From NCBI GenBank assembly GCA_907163375.1, contig CAJQUW010007075.1, forward strand, positions 310,001 through 374,000: a stretch of 64,000 nucleotides of DNA. The letters are read 5' to 3'. The DNA comes from Prostheceraeus crozeri (taxonomy: Eukaryota > Platyhelminthes > Polycladida > Euryleptidae). A program made the position numbers and the translations under genes. The notes under the pieces are model-generated. The model saw only the letters and a list, made by a program, of their open reading frames with translations. It had not been told where the DNA came from and did no database searches. Within the stretch, counting starts at the first letter, position 1. Each line of letters begins with the position of its first letter. Of this stretch, positions 34,633 to 48,180 are shown in pieces.

Positions 34633-37376
34633 AAGGAATTCGAGTAAAACAGAAGTCATCTTCAAGTGATATCGACAGCTTATTATCCTATTACTTATAA
34701 TTATTGAAAGAATGCTACCGGCACTCATTTTGTAGAGAGACAGCATGTCATTCGACAATGTCACAGTTGATTGACAGTGAAGGTCTGTCGTAGTGTATTG
34801 TTATTCTCTCTAGAAGCCAAAATACTACGTCAGACGTACATCAAATGCAATAACAACCGCATACTACGGAAAATGTTATAATTAAGATATGAAGCTGACC
34901 GTTTGGGCACAAATGATCCCTCAGACTCAGACATGTCACAAATGCTACGGCTTTGCGCTTGCTTCTAAATCACTACCAACAAGTTTTCTAATTCAGATTT
35001 ATGAATTATTTTCTCAGTTTTTCTTAGTTTCCTCAGTTTCTCAAGTTTTTCTAATTCAGTTTCATCTGATTACTATGTGCTTGGTGTCATTAAGATTCCG
35101 TCTGTTAGTCAGCAGGTGATTGCAAACTTTCTTCCGGCTGTAAGCAATTACAAGATGCTTTATGACATTGTGAAATAGAAGCTAAAAGCAACTAATCAGG
35201 GGATTTCTTATGAAATACAGGTCAATAAGCTGAAAAAAAAACCTGAAAATATAAGCAGATTTGTGATGTAAATTGACGCTTTTCTTAAACGTTTGAAATG
35301 AGGTGTTGTTACAAAATTTACGATTGGCGACTGACCTGTTGACATCGCAAGCATCAGCTCTGTCTATTCATACACCTGGAATAGAAGATAGGATCAAGAA
35401 GCAACAGTTAATCAGAATTGTTTTCTAACAAGCAGAATGAGATGACCGGGTCCAGAATGACCAACTTTAAACTTCAAATGAAGTAATTAAATTTAGGTTT
35501 CATTTCAGGAGAGAAAATAACCTGTTCATAGCAGCAACGAATCAGCACAAATGATTGGAGTATTATGAAGGAGATAAAAATACAAAAGATCACGAGGTAC
35601 TTTCCATCTCAACAACGGACAGCGACAAACTCTGCTTGTTCATAAAAAGTAGCGATAAGGATCTTGGAAACGTTTTGATGCAAGAGAACGAAAGAAGAAT
35701 CAGTGCAGCACCAATATGCTGTACGCTTCCCTATTTTATTCACTCTTAAGTTCAACCCGTCGTATATATGCAAAATCAACTTTCACAAATTAGCTTCTTT
35801 GTCTTCGTTTCCTCTCAAATGGGGTCGACGCTGCCGATGTGGCTTCAATCACTATCAGATTTCTACATCGTCCACATCAGCTCCAGCAGCTTCGATGTCT
35901 TGTTGTCTTTTTTGTTGCAAATATCTTGACGCGGACTCAGCTTATTGAGTGATGCTGATGATGTAAATGAATTAGATGCCCATCTGACAATACTTCTATT
36001 CCTTGTCAGTAGAATGGATGGAGGATAGTTGTTACTGTTGACACCATTGCTCTCCAAAGATAGGCTACGTGGGTTAACGGATTATCAACAATTGAATTTA
36101 TATTTATCAAACATTACTAACATTGTGTATTATTTGCATAATAAAAATAAGTAAGCTTCATGTAAAGGTAGCTACCGAGAACTTCGACAACACAAATTGA
36201 AAATATAGATTTCAGAAAGCTATTCTCTATCATTATTATATTATTATTATTATATTTCATTATCATCATTATATTTTGTTTGATAATTTCTGCAGAAGGC
36301 ATATTCGTGTGTACTATATATTCCATAGTTCTATAGGTTTGACCCGTCAACAGCGAGTTTTGTAATGTTACTTCAAGATTGATAATGCATTTCAAAGTGC
36401 AGCAGTCCAAAAGAGTCTGCATCACTGTCGTTTGAAGTGCATTTTTACCGGTTAGAATGCGTAAACTACTGTTCCTTATCAAATCAAGTGCAGCATAAAT
36501 GCTTCAAATGCATAATGAAAAATGAAAGTAAAAAATACGCAGTTTTTCCCTTATTCTTTGAACCTATTGAACCACAGTCATTAAAATTGCCTGTCAATAT
36601 TAACTGATTAATACTTGAACATCAAAACCTACATCGCTTTTCTTACTTTTTCCAAGTGATTGGTGCTTTACGAATGACTGCACGTTTTTGAATGTGCTGC
36701 ATTTTCAGCTTGGCAAATGGGAGAATGAAATCGGATGCTTAGCCGATTGATTGGATTCATGCAGCAGGACCTACAGAACTAGACTGGACACTAACACGGA
36801 CACAGCTGGTGTGGACGAATATTGAACTAAGATGCTGAAGTGAATGACTTAATGAGGAATATACATCCTCAGAATTAAACAGAGTAGAGCGTTGCGCAGA
36901 GCTAGTTTACCAATCATCATTTTCATCTGGCAATCAATTTATATTGCTAATTTTCTGCTCATCTACGTCTCTATAAGCTTACATTGCAGATAGATGTTAG
37001 TTGATATATTCAATGCTAGCTAATTGCTTTTTGTCTTGAAATCAACACTACAATCATAAAGTATAAATATACTCACTCTATAAATATATTTACTCTATGA
37101 CTCCAATAACATTAATTGAAGTTCTCATCAACAATAGATCCTAGAAAAACATTAAACATATCGATCATGTGATCCATAAATAAATGTGTAACGGCTCCTA
37201 ACCATGTAAGAACACATACCAAGACTTCTTGATTGCTTTCAAGAAGATATACATTTTAATGTTGCCCACGATAATTGTTGGTTGCTCTTTCTTGTAAGTT
37301 GTTATTTGCCTCTTTGTTTCATGTCTGCATCTGCAGATCGCCATTGATTTTGTTTTCATTATGCTGTTGATATTTG
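34633..37376. other. No clear gene; possible decayed coding relic
   Basis: At 35150-35640 several short pieces look like decayed coding sequence (for example GISYEIQVNKLKKKPENISRF in one plus frame, broken by stops), perhaps an old retroelement gag, but I cannot name it. At 36235-36290 there is a short ATT-rich run. Confidence 0.3.
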
Positions 37377-37577
37377 TGGTGTCCGTGGCACAGTGGTTGC
37401 GTACTTGGACTAGCGATCTCATGGTCCAGAGGTCGAACCCGGAAAGTGTCATTGGAAGTCGGCAGGAAGGGCATCCGGACTACAAAGCATCACACCGCTC
37501 CAAACAAAGTCTGACTTAAGTCAGCACCGTCCAAGGCCCCAGTAGGGGTAAAAAGTGACGTAAAATCCGTAAAAAAA
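37377..37577 (+). mobile_element. SINE, main family
   Basis: GTCCGTGGCACAGTGGTTG, GGTCCAGAGGTCGAACCCGG, GGCAGGAAGGGCATCCGGAC, CAGCACCGTCCAAGGCCCCA and GTGACGTAAAATCC, followed by an A-rich end. This is the copy nearest the body consensus. Confidence 0.93.
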
Positions 37578-37925
37578 AATATGGCAAATTGCACTTGAAA
37601 CGGGGACGCTTCACCTCATTTCGGTAAATCTATGAACTAGACGTGTTAATATGAAATTGCCAATTTCCAAGAGATATAGCCATCAATCAGGACATGAACA
37701 GTCCCCTGCGCAAACAATCATTACAGTAATTGAGAAATCTGGACACGCTCATTGATAATTTCAAGAGTATTTCACTATTTTTGCACACGCTCCTCCCCTA
37801 CTTGCGAGAAAAAATGAAATACGGATCACAACATCAATAACCTATAGATCTAGACATTCCCAATCCCAGATTATTCCATAATTTCAAGTTTAATTGAATA
37901 AAGAAAACTGCAATACGATTAGGCC

Positions 37926-37981
37926 ATCCGGTGGGGGGATGCATCCCGACATCATCCCCCCTCTGGATCCGCCACTGATCA
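37926..37981. mobile_element. hAT-like terminal fragment
   Basis: GGTGGGGGGATGCATCCCG and CCCCTCTGGATCCGCCACTG. The latter reads inverted as CAGTGGCGGATCCAGAGGGG, a common hAT end. No partner end was found. Confidence 0.5.
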
Positions 37982-39021
37982 CGTGTTATCCGTAGATATG
38001 TCGTGAGTGCCTCTAATTTCCTAGCTTCTGGAAAAACAATCTTGAAGTGGGAAGTTGCATGAATGTCATATTTTTTCAAAACACTATAATGATTCTTCCA
38101 AAATCAAGTTTATTGGTTCTTGGATAAAACACGAAACTGAAAAATATATAATGTGATGGAAACGCCGATGTGATGTCTGCCGACCTGCTATCAATCAAGT
38201 CTAAACGATTTTATTCTTGCTCGTCCCATTTTAATATTTCACTTAACCTTCTAGCGCTGGATTCGACTTTCAGATGAACTTTTTCTTACCGGTTGAAATT
38301 CTGACGCAGGCTGTTTGACACTGGGACATCTATTGCGTTGCAAACGCCTTAAGATGAGACGGGAGGTGGAAATGACTTCATTTTGTGTCACTAACCAGAT
38401 AAAGATGAATCTTACTAGGCGACAGTCATCTGGCAGGCGCTGTGTCAAACATAGATGACCAACATTGCCGTTCATCAACCATTAAAGTGACCTTTTGAAC
38501 GGAGACAAGTTTGGATAGTCATCCCACCACCATTGCACGATTATGTGTGTCAGGAGTACTTTATTTTATGTTTCTCTCAAATTCAAATTCATTCAGGAAA
38601 ACTGACATTTATTCATTGGGATAATTTAAACAATTCCGTCACGCACAATTTTATTGCACCAATTGTTCCTATATTATTTTATTAGCGTCGCCTTTTCACA
38701 TAATTATGGTCACGTTTTGCAGAAGTAACTGATTTGAAATAATAATAGATAATAATAAGGCTTATAAACAACAACAGTATTCTGGTGTAGCACTGTGTGA
38801 TATAATTTGATCACACTAATGGTAATAAGTACTCATAATAGTCGCACCACATCTGTCAACATCGGTACAGTCCATGTGGTGCCTGAGCTAAGAAAGGTTT
38901 AGATCGGAATTCGCCACGACTAACAATTATTTCAGAAACTTTATCCAAGGGATGTGCAGTGGGTCCGAAAGTTGGGCATTTGCTATCAGTCTAACTGTTC
39001 CAGTCTCATATTAAAGACCAT
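37982..39021. other. No recognised gene
   Basis: Intronic. A minus-strand frame at 38251-38478 has a plausible amino-acid mix but no known domain or splice context. Confidence 0.35.
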
Positions 39022-39091
39022 CTATAGTTCACTGATTCGAAGGCTATGATGGCTCAATGACAATCATAGCCTTCGGATCAGTAGACTATAG
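39022..39091. repeat. 70-nt near-perfect hairpin (29-bp arms)
   Basis: The left arm CTATAGTTCACTGATTCGAA... (39022-39050) and right arm (39063-39091) pair with three mismatches around a 12-base loop. The size is like a microRNA precursor or a very small foldback element. I cannot choose between these from sequence alone. Confidence 0.8.
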
Positions 39092-40734
39092 GTGTATTGC
39101 ATAGATGTTCTGTTATTGTATTGCTGTCTACCCCTCGACCTCAAGACGGCTATCAGCCGACAGCTTTGCTGTCGAACAATAGGTCGAATTTGATCTGAGG
39201 TTGTGAGAGGGAAAGGAATCATCAAGAAAGAATTTCGACGTCTGCTGAGTTAATCGTCAAATTGCTTAACAGGAAAATCAAACAGATAACAGGTTAGCAG
39301 GCTGATCAAATTGTTAGCATTTCAACAGATAGCGGTCAATTAAGACAACGGAGGACACAAGATAGTGTTACATAAAATAGTTAACATTAGTTAGAGTACA
39401 AACGATGTATGTACTACAATATTTTAAGAAAATTAGATGAGCATTCACCGAATACCATGCGTATTATTACCGACCGCCCCTGCTTGATTCCATGCATCAT
39501 TCGAGTATTTTGAGACCTTTCACTAGTCACTGGAACCGTTTGTAAATGTTACAAGTATTTCAAAATGGCCACCAAAAACGCTGAGGACATATATATATTT
39601 GTAAAAATCGATGGCAAAAAATTATATCATCAAAATACTGAGATGTGCTACGAGGATGCATTTTTGAAAGAATTTCTAGTGGTGGAACATTTTGACTGCC
39701 AATATTCTTGAAAATATTGACTTTTGCAGCTTCTTGAAAAAGCAGAGAGAAGAGGAAAATAAAAATCATACAATGTGAATCACTAACTATTTCTACACTT
39801 AGCTACGTTAATATTGTTGGTGTATGTGTATTATACATTGTACATTGTACAGTGCATGATAAATTATGTCGATGATAAGTATTAAAATTAAAGCATTAAA
39901 GTATGTATTTATCGAATACAAATATTACGTTTACGAAGAAAAAATGAGGGCCACTATCCTGCTGTCTCTATGTATTCTGTAATGTAATTAGCAATCGATG
40001 CTTTGCTACTACATTGTGAATGGATTACGACACGCAAAAAGTGCCAATATATATACAGGAACATGCAAATATCAATTTTGTTAATTAGTGCTTATGTGAA
40101 CGATCTACTACTTAAAGATGCGATGCGAAAACTCCTAGAGGAACTAAGCATTCAGGAGGGTGGACACTACACTCACAATGGGGGGTTGGATGGCAGCGGC
40201 GGCTGATGATTTTTAACTCAGGTGGGACACAAAAAAGCACATTCATTTTATTCTAATATTATTGCAAGCACACACACACGTCGACAAGACTGTCATAACA
40301 CAGTTTTACCTAAATTAAATTTTCTTATAACTTCTTGATTCGGATTGACTCAAACTTCAAGCGTATAATGTTTTATCTAGACTAAGCCAAATCCTGATCA
40401 TTCTCTGTCCTGTCTTACACAGCTTCAACTGCAGAATATTATTAATGACGTGAACCATCATCGGTTAATTATAAGATTTACGTGAGTGAGGCATGGAGAG
40501 ATATAGGCTGTGATATCATTTTTTTCAATAACCGAATAACTGAAGTTTCTTATTTGGCCTAATAATTTCAAGAATATTCACTCATGTGAGTTCAAGATTG
40601 TTATGTTAATAGGCTATGGAATTTTCAACATTTGCTAGATGAGGCAGTGCTCCAAATGTTATAATGGACGCGATCTTCCACTGCCAGACGCTGTTGATAT
40701 TCACAGACTTTAACAGACTTTACCTGGAGCATTG
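39092..40734. other. No recognised gene
   Basis: Intronic AT-rich DNA with short random frames. Confidence 0.4.
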
Positions 40735-40850
40735 TGATACGAATCTGAATGCCTTTCCTGTCGACTTCAAAATGACACACTTGGGGCTCGACCATACGAA
40801 CAAACGATCACAAAGACGAACACTTCGTCGCGCTTCCGGAGACTACCCTA
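40735..40850 (-). mobile_element. Degraded SINE fragment, main family
   Basis: The reverse strand keeps a GGTCGAGCCCC box, GTCATTTTGAAGTCGACAGG and AAAGGCATTCAGATTC. The A-box region is badly diverged and the 3' part is missing. Confidence 0.65.
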
Positions 40851-42439
40851 TATGAGAGTACGACTGCGAGTGCCTCTGGGAAACATGTCTATATTAGATA
40901 CAAATGCAACCTTTGATTTTTTCACAAAGAAGTGAAAATGGTATTTTCGCTTAACAATGGAGTTGATACATGTACTGCAATCTGCAAGTTTCAATCAGGT
41001 AAATTAGTGTTTAGTTTTCTCTTTCCTCACATTTCCCTTATTGATCGATATGTTTTCGTTGACAATAATTTTAGATATTCAATAGACACTCTTGCGTCTC
41101 GAGCAACATATTGTTTCACATCAAAATAGCTAGTTGAAGACAATCGGAAATGTTCGAAATGAAGGAATAAACCACGGGAACAATCGAAGAAAGTTTCTAA
41201 TCAGAACATCTACTATCTAATAGGCTTTCCTTCATCAAGTCACGAAACATTCCCTACAAGCACGTATTTGATCAACACCAAACTTCTGATACAGTTAGTT
41301 TATAAGAATCAGAACAATGTATATTCTCAAATGAAAATCTAAATTTACAATGCAATGAACAAGACATCAAGATAATAAATTGTAAGTCATAAATTAATAC
41401 CTAATAAATTAATTCCGTCTGCAATTATCATTGTAATACACAGTAGACAGTACAGAAAAGCAGCTACGATGTCTTTTTGTGAGTGAAAAAGGTGCACGCA
41501 GACGCCGTCCGTTTTGATAGTGGGGAACGACATAAAAAAGTAATTGTAGTGATCGATTTATAGTTGCCTTTCTTGTTACACTCTTCATGGGTCACACGCT
41601 GTAAGTCTATCATTCTTGATGAAGATGATGTGTTCATTGTATGAAGTTGACAGATATATGATGTGATAGTGATCAAAATAATATTAAAAATATCTAGATA
41701 GAATGCACATTTATGAATTTAAATTAGCGACTTTGAGACACGTGACAATCCCATAGATATACAAGTTGTACGGATTTAAAATTGAAAATACCTTAAACCA
41801 GAGCACTACAAAACTATTGCACAATTACTGTAGGTCTATGCTGAGAATTTTGACAATTACGGGTAGCTACCAAGTCGGTGTCATAATAGACGATCTAATG
41901 CATCAAATAAAAAGATATTTAAATAGAAATATTGACCTACTTCACTAGTCACATGCTACTTTACTTAGTGACAGGCTCTCTTTTAGGCAACTTGTGGCGA
42001 TAAGAAAATTTTGAGAAACGGCTCTGAATAATTTCGTTCATCAAAATTGGGTGTGCTCGTTTGTTTTACCGGTATACATATACTCGTAGTATCAGAATAC
42101 TTGTAATCAAAACCAAAGCAATCGACAAAAATCTACATTTCCGTCATAAGAATCGAAAAATTGAACTTCGGTGATGAGGTACGAAGCATGTAGAATTGTA
42201 GATATAGGAAAAAGGGCTGTCAATGTGTTAATGGACAGCTGTCGATAACAATTGCATGAATTTGATGCACTTCAGTTCATGAACGGCAAATTCAGTTCAG
42301 CTCAGTTCAATGACAGTTGCTAAAAACTCCCGTTCGCTTAGTTCATTCACTTAACAGTGAACACGTCAAAACCTCGTTCACTCACGGTTATGAGGAAATT
42401 GGCTTACATGTATTGTCTAACCTACTGGGTACATGGACG
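40851..42439. other. No recognised gene
   Basis: Intronic. A GTTCA-rich stretch at 42260-42360 (TTCAGTTCA repeats) precedes the LINE relic. Confidence 0.4.
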
Positions 42440-43165
42440 TTGTTCAGGGAAAAGAGATGTGTTGACAAGACAGCACAGGACTTCAAGTGCAAGACTTGTG
42501 GAGATGGAGGAAGGCAAGAACTAGAATGTTTCGATTGTTAGATGACAAGCTGGAATGTGTAAGCAAGCTTCTGTACTTGGGAGATCATTTTGAACGATGC
42601 TGGTGGTGTCGAATCGCGTAAATAAGATCAGCCTGGTTGAACTTCAGGAGCTAGAGTGTGTGTTGTGCACTATAGAGGCATCTGTATGAGATTGAAAGGC
42701 TTGATGCACGAGGTATGCGTTCGTAGTGTCCTGACGTACGGAGCAGAGACGTGGGCATTGAAGACCGAATATCATCAGTGATTAAAGGCCACAGAAAGAC
42801 GTATGATAAGATTGATATGCGGTGTAACCCAGAAGGATAGAGCATACAGCAACGAGATAGCAAGCAGACTGAAAGTGAATGACTTGGATGAACATCTGAG
42901 ACAAAAGATGGTAGAGTTACAGACAAGCTCTACATCGAGAGGAGAACGAGGAGGTGAACAAAGTGATGACAAGCACAATTGCAGGAAGTTCCGGAGAAGC
43001 CGACCAGCAAATAAGTGGATTGCTGTGATTGAAGAGGATAGGAAGAGCAAAAATGTTACCAAGGAGTTGGATACAGAGATGAATGGAGAAGAAAAGCAGT
43101 GAAAGGACTGGCCAACCTCCACTAGCGAGGAACTTATACCAGTATAATAAACCGGATTGATGATG
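42440..43165 (+). pseudogene. LINE 3' end, C-terminal reverse-transcriptase relic, copy A
   Basis: Pieces in order: CVDKTAQDFKCKTC (Cys motif), ECVSKLLYLGDHF, MRLKGLMHEVCVRSVLTYGAETWALK, RRMIRLICGVTQKDR and EIASRLKVNDLDEHLRQ. The 'YLGD', 'YGAETWALK' and 'RRM.R..CGV..KDR' motifs are the standard C-terminal run of one group of non-LTR retrotransposons. Frames shift and stops interrupt, so it is dead. The 3' end has AATAAACCGGATTGATGATG, a short-repeat LINE tail. Confidence 0.82.
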
Positions 43166-43354
43166 ATGTTTTATCTAATCTAGACTCAAAATAGTCAACC
43201 CTATCGTCATAGGACTCATAAGGATTAAACTGAACCAAAAATCTCTTCAAAATAAAAATCGAAATTTCTACGCATTGTCAAATGTAAATAATTATAGGTG
43301 GTAAGAAACTTTAATACTGAACATCCTATAACAAAATACAATAAGATGCATTCA

Positions 43355-44145
43355 ATGTGCTCTGTGGGTCCACCGTAAATGTAGTGGCATCAGCGGCAGT
43401 CTACGACTACAGCACATGAGTTCCACGTTTAAGTGTAAGCGATGCAGATGCCAAGTGATAGAACGTCCTCAGCCTGCACACCTGTTGGTCGACGGTGACG
43501 AGCTTGAGATAGTTTCACACTTCTCCTATCTTGGCGACGAACTAGAGGCAGGTGGTGGAGTAGATGCTGTCAATAGAAGAATTCGATGCGGCTGGGCAAT
43601 CTTCAAAGCGTTGATGCCGTTCGTCACCTCACGTGCTCCGTCCCTCCTCATGAAAGGAAGAGTATATGATGCCTGTGTCCGGAAGGGTATGATATACGGA
43701 AGCGAAACATGGGTTCTGAAAGTGGACAGTCAACAACGTCTGGAGAGGGTGTAGATGCGCATGGTAAGGTGGATGTGTGGCACGAAGCTAAGTGACAGAA
43801 AGAGAAGAGTGACGACTTGAGGCATATGCTTAACATCGAAGCAATATCCGATGTTATCGCACGAAACCGACTCAGATGGTTTGGCCACGTGATACGAAAA
43901 GGGCCCGAAGACTGCGTCCGCCAAGTTGTGACATGGAAAGTAGAGGAAAGAAGAAGAAAAGGTCGACCTCGGAAGACATGGAGTGACTCTGTTGCCGCTG
44001 ATCTCAAGCAGAATGGTCTCAAAACGGATGACGCCAACGATCGTCAACGCTGGCACTCTGCGATCCACAGCATTGGGAAGAATCGTCCAACCCTACGAAG
44101 TCGGAGAAAACGGACGTTAAACGCATAAGTAAGTAAGTATCCTCT
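43355..44145 (+). pseudogene. LINE 3' end, C-terminal reverse-transcriptase relic, copy B
   Basis: A better preserved copy of the same kind. It starts LWVHRKCSGISGSL and FKCKRC (PHD-like Cys/His finger), then HFSYLGDELEAGGG, KGRVYDACVRKGMIYGSETW and MRMVRWMCGTKLSDRKRR. A stop (TAG at 43752) and a frameshift near 43805-43815 follow, then LNIEAISDVIARNRLRWFGH and GRPRKTWSDSVAADLKQNG, ending KRTLNA with TAA. The tail is ATAAGTAAGTAAGT. The last bases (CGTCCAACCC ... GGACGTTAAACGC) resemble the 3' part of the main SINE family. Confidence 0.88.
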
Positions 44146-46167
44146 TCCAGACACAAAACATTTCCGATTTACAATATTTGGTAGGATTTTTATTACTATC
44201 ATTTTGCTGTCATATATTACATCACCATTTCAGACTGTGACATTCAACTTCATTTGTACATATTTTATCATCAATCCCATTATCTTGTCATTTTGTAACG
44301 TTATCCAGTTTTGGAAATAAAACGTTTTGAATTTTGGATTTGAACCTGAATCGACTGAAAGACAAAACTATGACAATCACCGCAATCCAGAAAGTTTCAT
44401 GACGAGTCTTTGAGATAAGAATGTAAAATAACAGCAGAATGACACTCAGTGTAGCGGATGTATTCCGATACATCACAATGCTATATAACAAGTGTACAAA
44501 GTAGCTCCCACTCCAGCCTACTCGTCCTGTAATGAGAGCTTCTCTTCCTCTTTGTAAATCAGAATCAGTCATAATAAGGATGAATTAGGATTCGACGAAC
44601 TGTGGCTAGCATCAAAACTCGAGAACTGGGGAAGAATAGTCAGACGAATACTGCCACTTGCTAACTTTAGCTCAGACAGAAATTCCAAACAACTATCCGG
44701 GATGTGGGGAAGGTTTGAGAATTTTCTGACGATAAATTCAATTCAGACGTCAGTAATGTATCGATTACGCATCGATCACTGATTTGCTAACCAGCTGCTG
44801 TGTTCACTTCTATGTCATATCTGAATCAGCATGAGATATCATAACACTTCAAGGTATAAATATTCATTTAAATTTGATAGAAAGCAAATATTGAAGTAGA
44901 CAATGAAATTTAATGAATGTAACAATTTCCGTCAACAAGCTATTAATGGGGATCGCTTTGGGAATCACCCCGAAATTTTTGATGACAGTGCCAGAGCGCT
45001 AACTGAATCATGCACAATTAGTCAGTGATGGTGCCAGCGAACGATAAGAACGGCAACAAATGAGCAAGTTACTCTTAAATAAATTATCTGAAAATTTCAA
45101 GACAGAATAGCATTTTTCTGGTAAATGCGCGTGCACATGCTAACTGCACTGGAGTGGAGACGGCCTATAGTATCAGAATTCGGGTTACAACGTGTAAATT
45201 GAAATAAAATTCGAGTGAAAGAATTCGAAGCCAAATTACAATGTCCATGCGCTAAATTAGAATGTGAAAAGCATGCATGTATTGTAGTGTGCACGTGTAT
45301 ACAAATGCATATGTCAGCGATACATGCACATGCACATGCATATCATGCTACAACCATCTGTAGCCGCCTGTCGCTGTCGTCGTCGTGCGACTTCTGAGTG
45401 GTACATACTTGTTGTGCTGTCGGGTTCGGGCTTGATAAAAAATTGCGATGTTTTGAGCAAATAAATGCAGCTAAATTATGAGTTTAGCTGTTATCTTACT
45501 TTGTTATCTTGCATTTTACATTCCCATATTGTAGATTCACCTTTTTCCACCTCACTTTCAGTGTTTCTGTTATTAACCCACTTAGGCATACAGTTATGAG
45601 TTGCATATCCTTTACCATACTGTTATGTAAACATAATTACTTCGCTATTTAGCTGAATTCCTTCATCATCTCCTCTCCTCTTCTTCTATTTTCTTCTTCT
45701 TTGCCTTTAATCTTCTGCTGAGAGACACTTTTGGTGAATAGACTCGTCTTCTTCCTTCAAGCTTCGATAAAAACTGAATAAAGTCAACAGTGCTCTTCGG
45801 ATCTTCAATTAAAGTTCACTTCATGACATTTGAGATTAGCTCCTCAAACACGACACAGAAATTTTAACCATCATTTCTCCTTTAATTAAAGATACCAATC
45901 AAGTATTCATTTAAAAAAATCTTTTATCTACCTAATGGGATTGGAACGGGTTACTTCAGCATCCATACTGAAATCATCGATAAAAATGATGATAAAAGTG
46001 ATTCAAGAAAGGGACGTCTGTGATTTATTAAAGCATGAAATTTCACTGTAATTCTTTTACTCATCCTTGCCTCAACCAATGCACGAACCCATGCTAGCAG
46101 CAAGCTTGAGCTGGGCCAACCTTCGCACACTCGCAACTCTCACCAGGTTAGGGTTAGTAACTTTTAA
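44146..46167. other. No recognised gene
   Basis: Intronic. A CATGCACATGCAT-rich patch lies at 45310-45345. Otherwise nothing supportable. Confidence 0.4.
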
Positions 46168-46264
46168 TGAGAGCGATGGTACCTCCCGAGGAGGACAGAC
46201 TCGAACCCTGGACCCTCTGCATCTCCGTACCAAAGCGCGACCCTTAATCAACTGAGCCATCCTA
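46168..46264 (-). mobile_element. tRNA-like SINE head or tRNA pseudogene
   Basis: On the minus strand: AGGATGGCTCAGTTGATTAAG (A box), then GGGTCCAGGGTTCGAGTCTG (B box). The stem structure is incomplete (5' AGGA can pair with 3' TCCT, but the D arm is poor), so I do not call a functional tRNA. It is a different family from the main SINE. Confidence 0.6.
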
Positions 46265-47859
46265 TCTAAATGAATAGAAGATATCGGTTCCTGCGTAAAT
46301 CGATTCTACCGAGTGATGAATCAGAGCGGCATTACTGTGTGATGAAGTGACTACTTAACATTGCCCCTGAAATTCTCTTATAGAATAAATGCGTAAGGTT
46401 CAATTACTATAATATATTTCGGGTTCCTCAGGACTTTTTAACTTATAAGGACCTAAGGACTAGTTTATACTTATAAGTGACTGCAAGGTGTCTGAAGCGA
46501 TTGCATACATCAATATCGAACTTCGAAAGTTTTCATAATAAGATGAATTCTTAACTCTTCGATTGAAACAATTTCCTACAAGCAAATGAAAACATTGATG
46601 TATTTATGTACAAGTTTGACCTATCTCACATGATGAACATTTCGGCCATGAACAAACACACGCATGTGGAAACATTCCTACTACAGTGAATGTGAGAGAT
46701 ATTAGACGGGTGTTGATGCCGGATCTTGTATAGACGAAAATGTTGAGCGTCTGGTTTGATCCATTTCAAAACCATTTGAACTTCGTGTGTCAGACGAAAG
46801 ATGAGTCATCGATGCCGATAAATCACGAGATCATTAACAGAAAAGGAAATTCGAGAACGTGATGGAAAGTCTTCAGATTCGGCAATTGAACTTTGATGAT
46901 AAGAGAACACCGGCGGAGTATTTTCGAGTTGAAGAAAAATAATCAATAGAATAGCTCTCTATTTGATCAGCAGTGGTGAAGGAGAAATTGTCAAATGGAG
47001 AGTGAATCAACGAAACTTGTCAAGCACTTGTCGGCATTCAAATTAGGAATTCAATTAACGTTATTCAACACGACAGCTTTTGACTCGTGCATCTCACTTA
47101 GGCAATAATCGACAGCACCAATTACCATTCATGAAGAAATGCGATGTATGTGAGAATGTGGTTCAATGTGGATAAGGTGGGTCATCACGTTGGTGCTTGC
47201 CGACAGTGGGAGGCTTGCCAAATCTAAATATGTGTAGATCCATAGATATATGCTCTTGAACATGATGACAAATGACCTGAAGACACTCCATGTCAAAAAT
47301 GATGGCTCTAGACTTGGTACTTTTTTCGGCCTCGTTCCCTGCATAAACTCTGAACTACTTAGAGACTCTGGACTGCCGGTCAGTGCCGGACTATCGGCAC
47401 TGACAATGAAGTCGTTAACATTAGACCTTATGCTATTTTACGAAAGTCCTCAAAAATTAGGTAGAAATTACTTTCATCCTCACAGTTTTCCCACTATTCT
47501 ACGAGCGTGGCGAAGTAGGCAGTTGCCCCAATCGAAAAAATTTTGATGACTATTAACATCGTGCCTCTTCATATCAGTAGGAGCCAGGCGCCCTTCTCAG
47601 TACGCTGCTACCAAAATATTATGAAATATTCATCTCATCTCGAAAAAATCAAGATATGTGATTGTTGAGATTGACAGCATGAAAGTTTGATGCAACAATT
47701 GAGTACCTAAAATCGGGAGGGGGATGCACCGGTCGACCACAGCTCGATAATTTTGTGCATCATGAGCAGGGATTGCAATGCTCCGGATTTTCTGCTTTCT
47801 TACAAAATTAGGATCACAAAATATTTCAAATTTATGTATTCAAGTTTCGGCTTTTTCCG
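46265..47859. other. No recognised gene
   Basis: Intronic. The region 47250-47546 is open but has no domain. It contains a short palindrome GTCAGTGCCG...CGGCACTGAC at 47379-47404, probably part of an old DNA element. Confidence 0.35.
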
Positions 47860-48180
47860 ACTTAACGGTTTTTTTGGTGAGACCTAATAGAGCTTCCTGA
47901 TTTTGAGTGTATTTTGAGCACCATTGTGCATATCGTGTTCCAGTGTCAGGGCGGGGTCGGCCTTGTTTTACCTTCCAAGTGCATCGGTAAGAAGCGTCTC
48001 TCTCTCTGTCAGTCCCACAGTCTTCATGCCATCCATCGCTCGTTTTCTCCACGTCCTTCTTAGTCTTCCCTTTCGGTGTATCCCGGAAACGCATACTCCG
48101 TATTCCTAAATCATGATACATGTATTTCGTTGCCTCGAGTTCGAAGTAAATCGACACCAATGCCACTGGATGTGCCATCG
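47860..48180 (-). pseudogene. LINE C-terminal relic, minus strand
   Basis: The minus-strand frame gives KGRLRRTWRKRAMDGMKTVG, then LTDALGR, a stop, NKADPALTLEHD. This is the 'GR...TW......D....G......DR..W....ADP' ending of non-LTR retrotransposon proteins, with several expected Trp/Arg lost and stops inside. Confidence 0.5.

Noticed and set aside
38251-38478. Minus-strand frame with plausible amino-acid mix
   Set aside because: No domain, no acceptor or donor fitting the frame, and not related to SARM1.
42651-44068. Minus-strand frames over the two LINE relics
   Set aside because: Antisense shadows. The plus strand carries the recognisable reverse-transcriptase C-terminal motifs.
46168-46264. 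Possible tRNA gene
   Set aside because: A and B boxes are present but the acceptor and D stems do not close properly. A SINE head or pseudogene is more likely.
47250-47546. Plus-strand frame of 98 codons
   Set aside because: Contains a transposon-like palindrome and has no recognisable protein signature.
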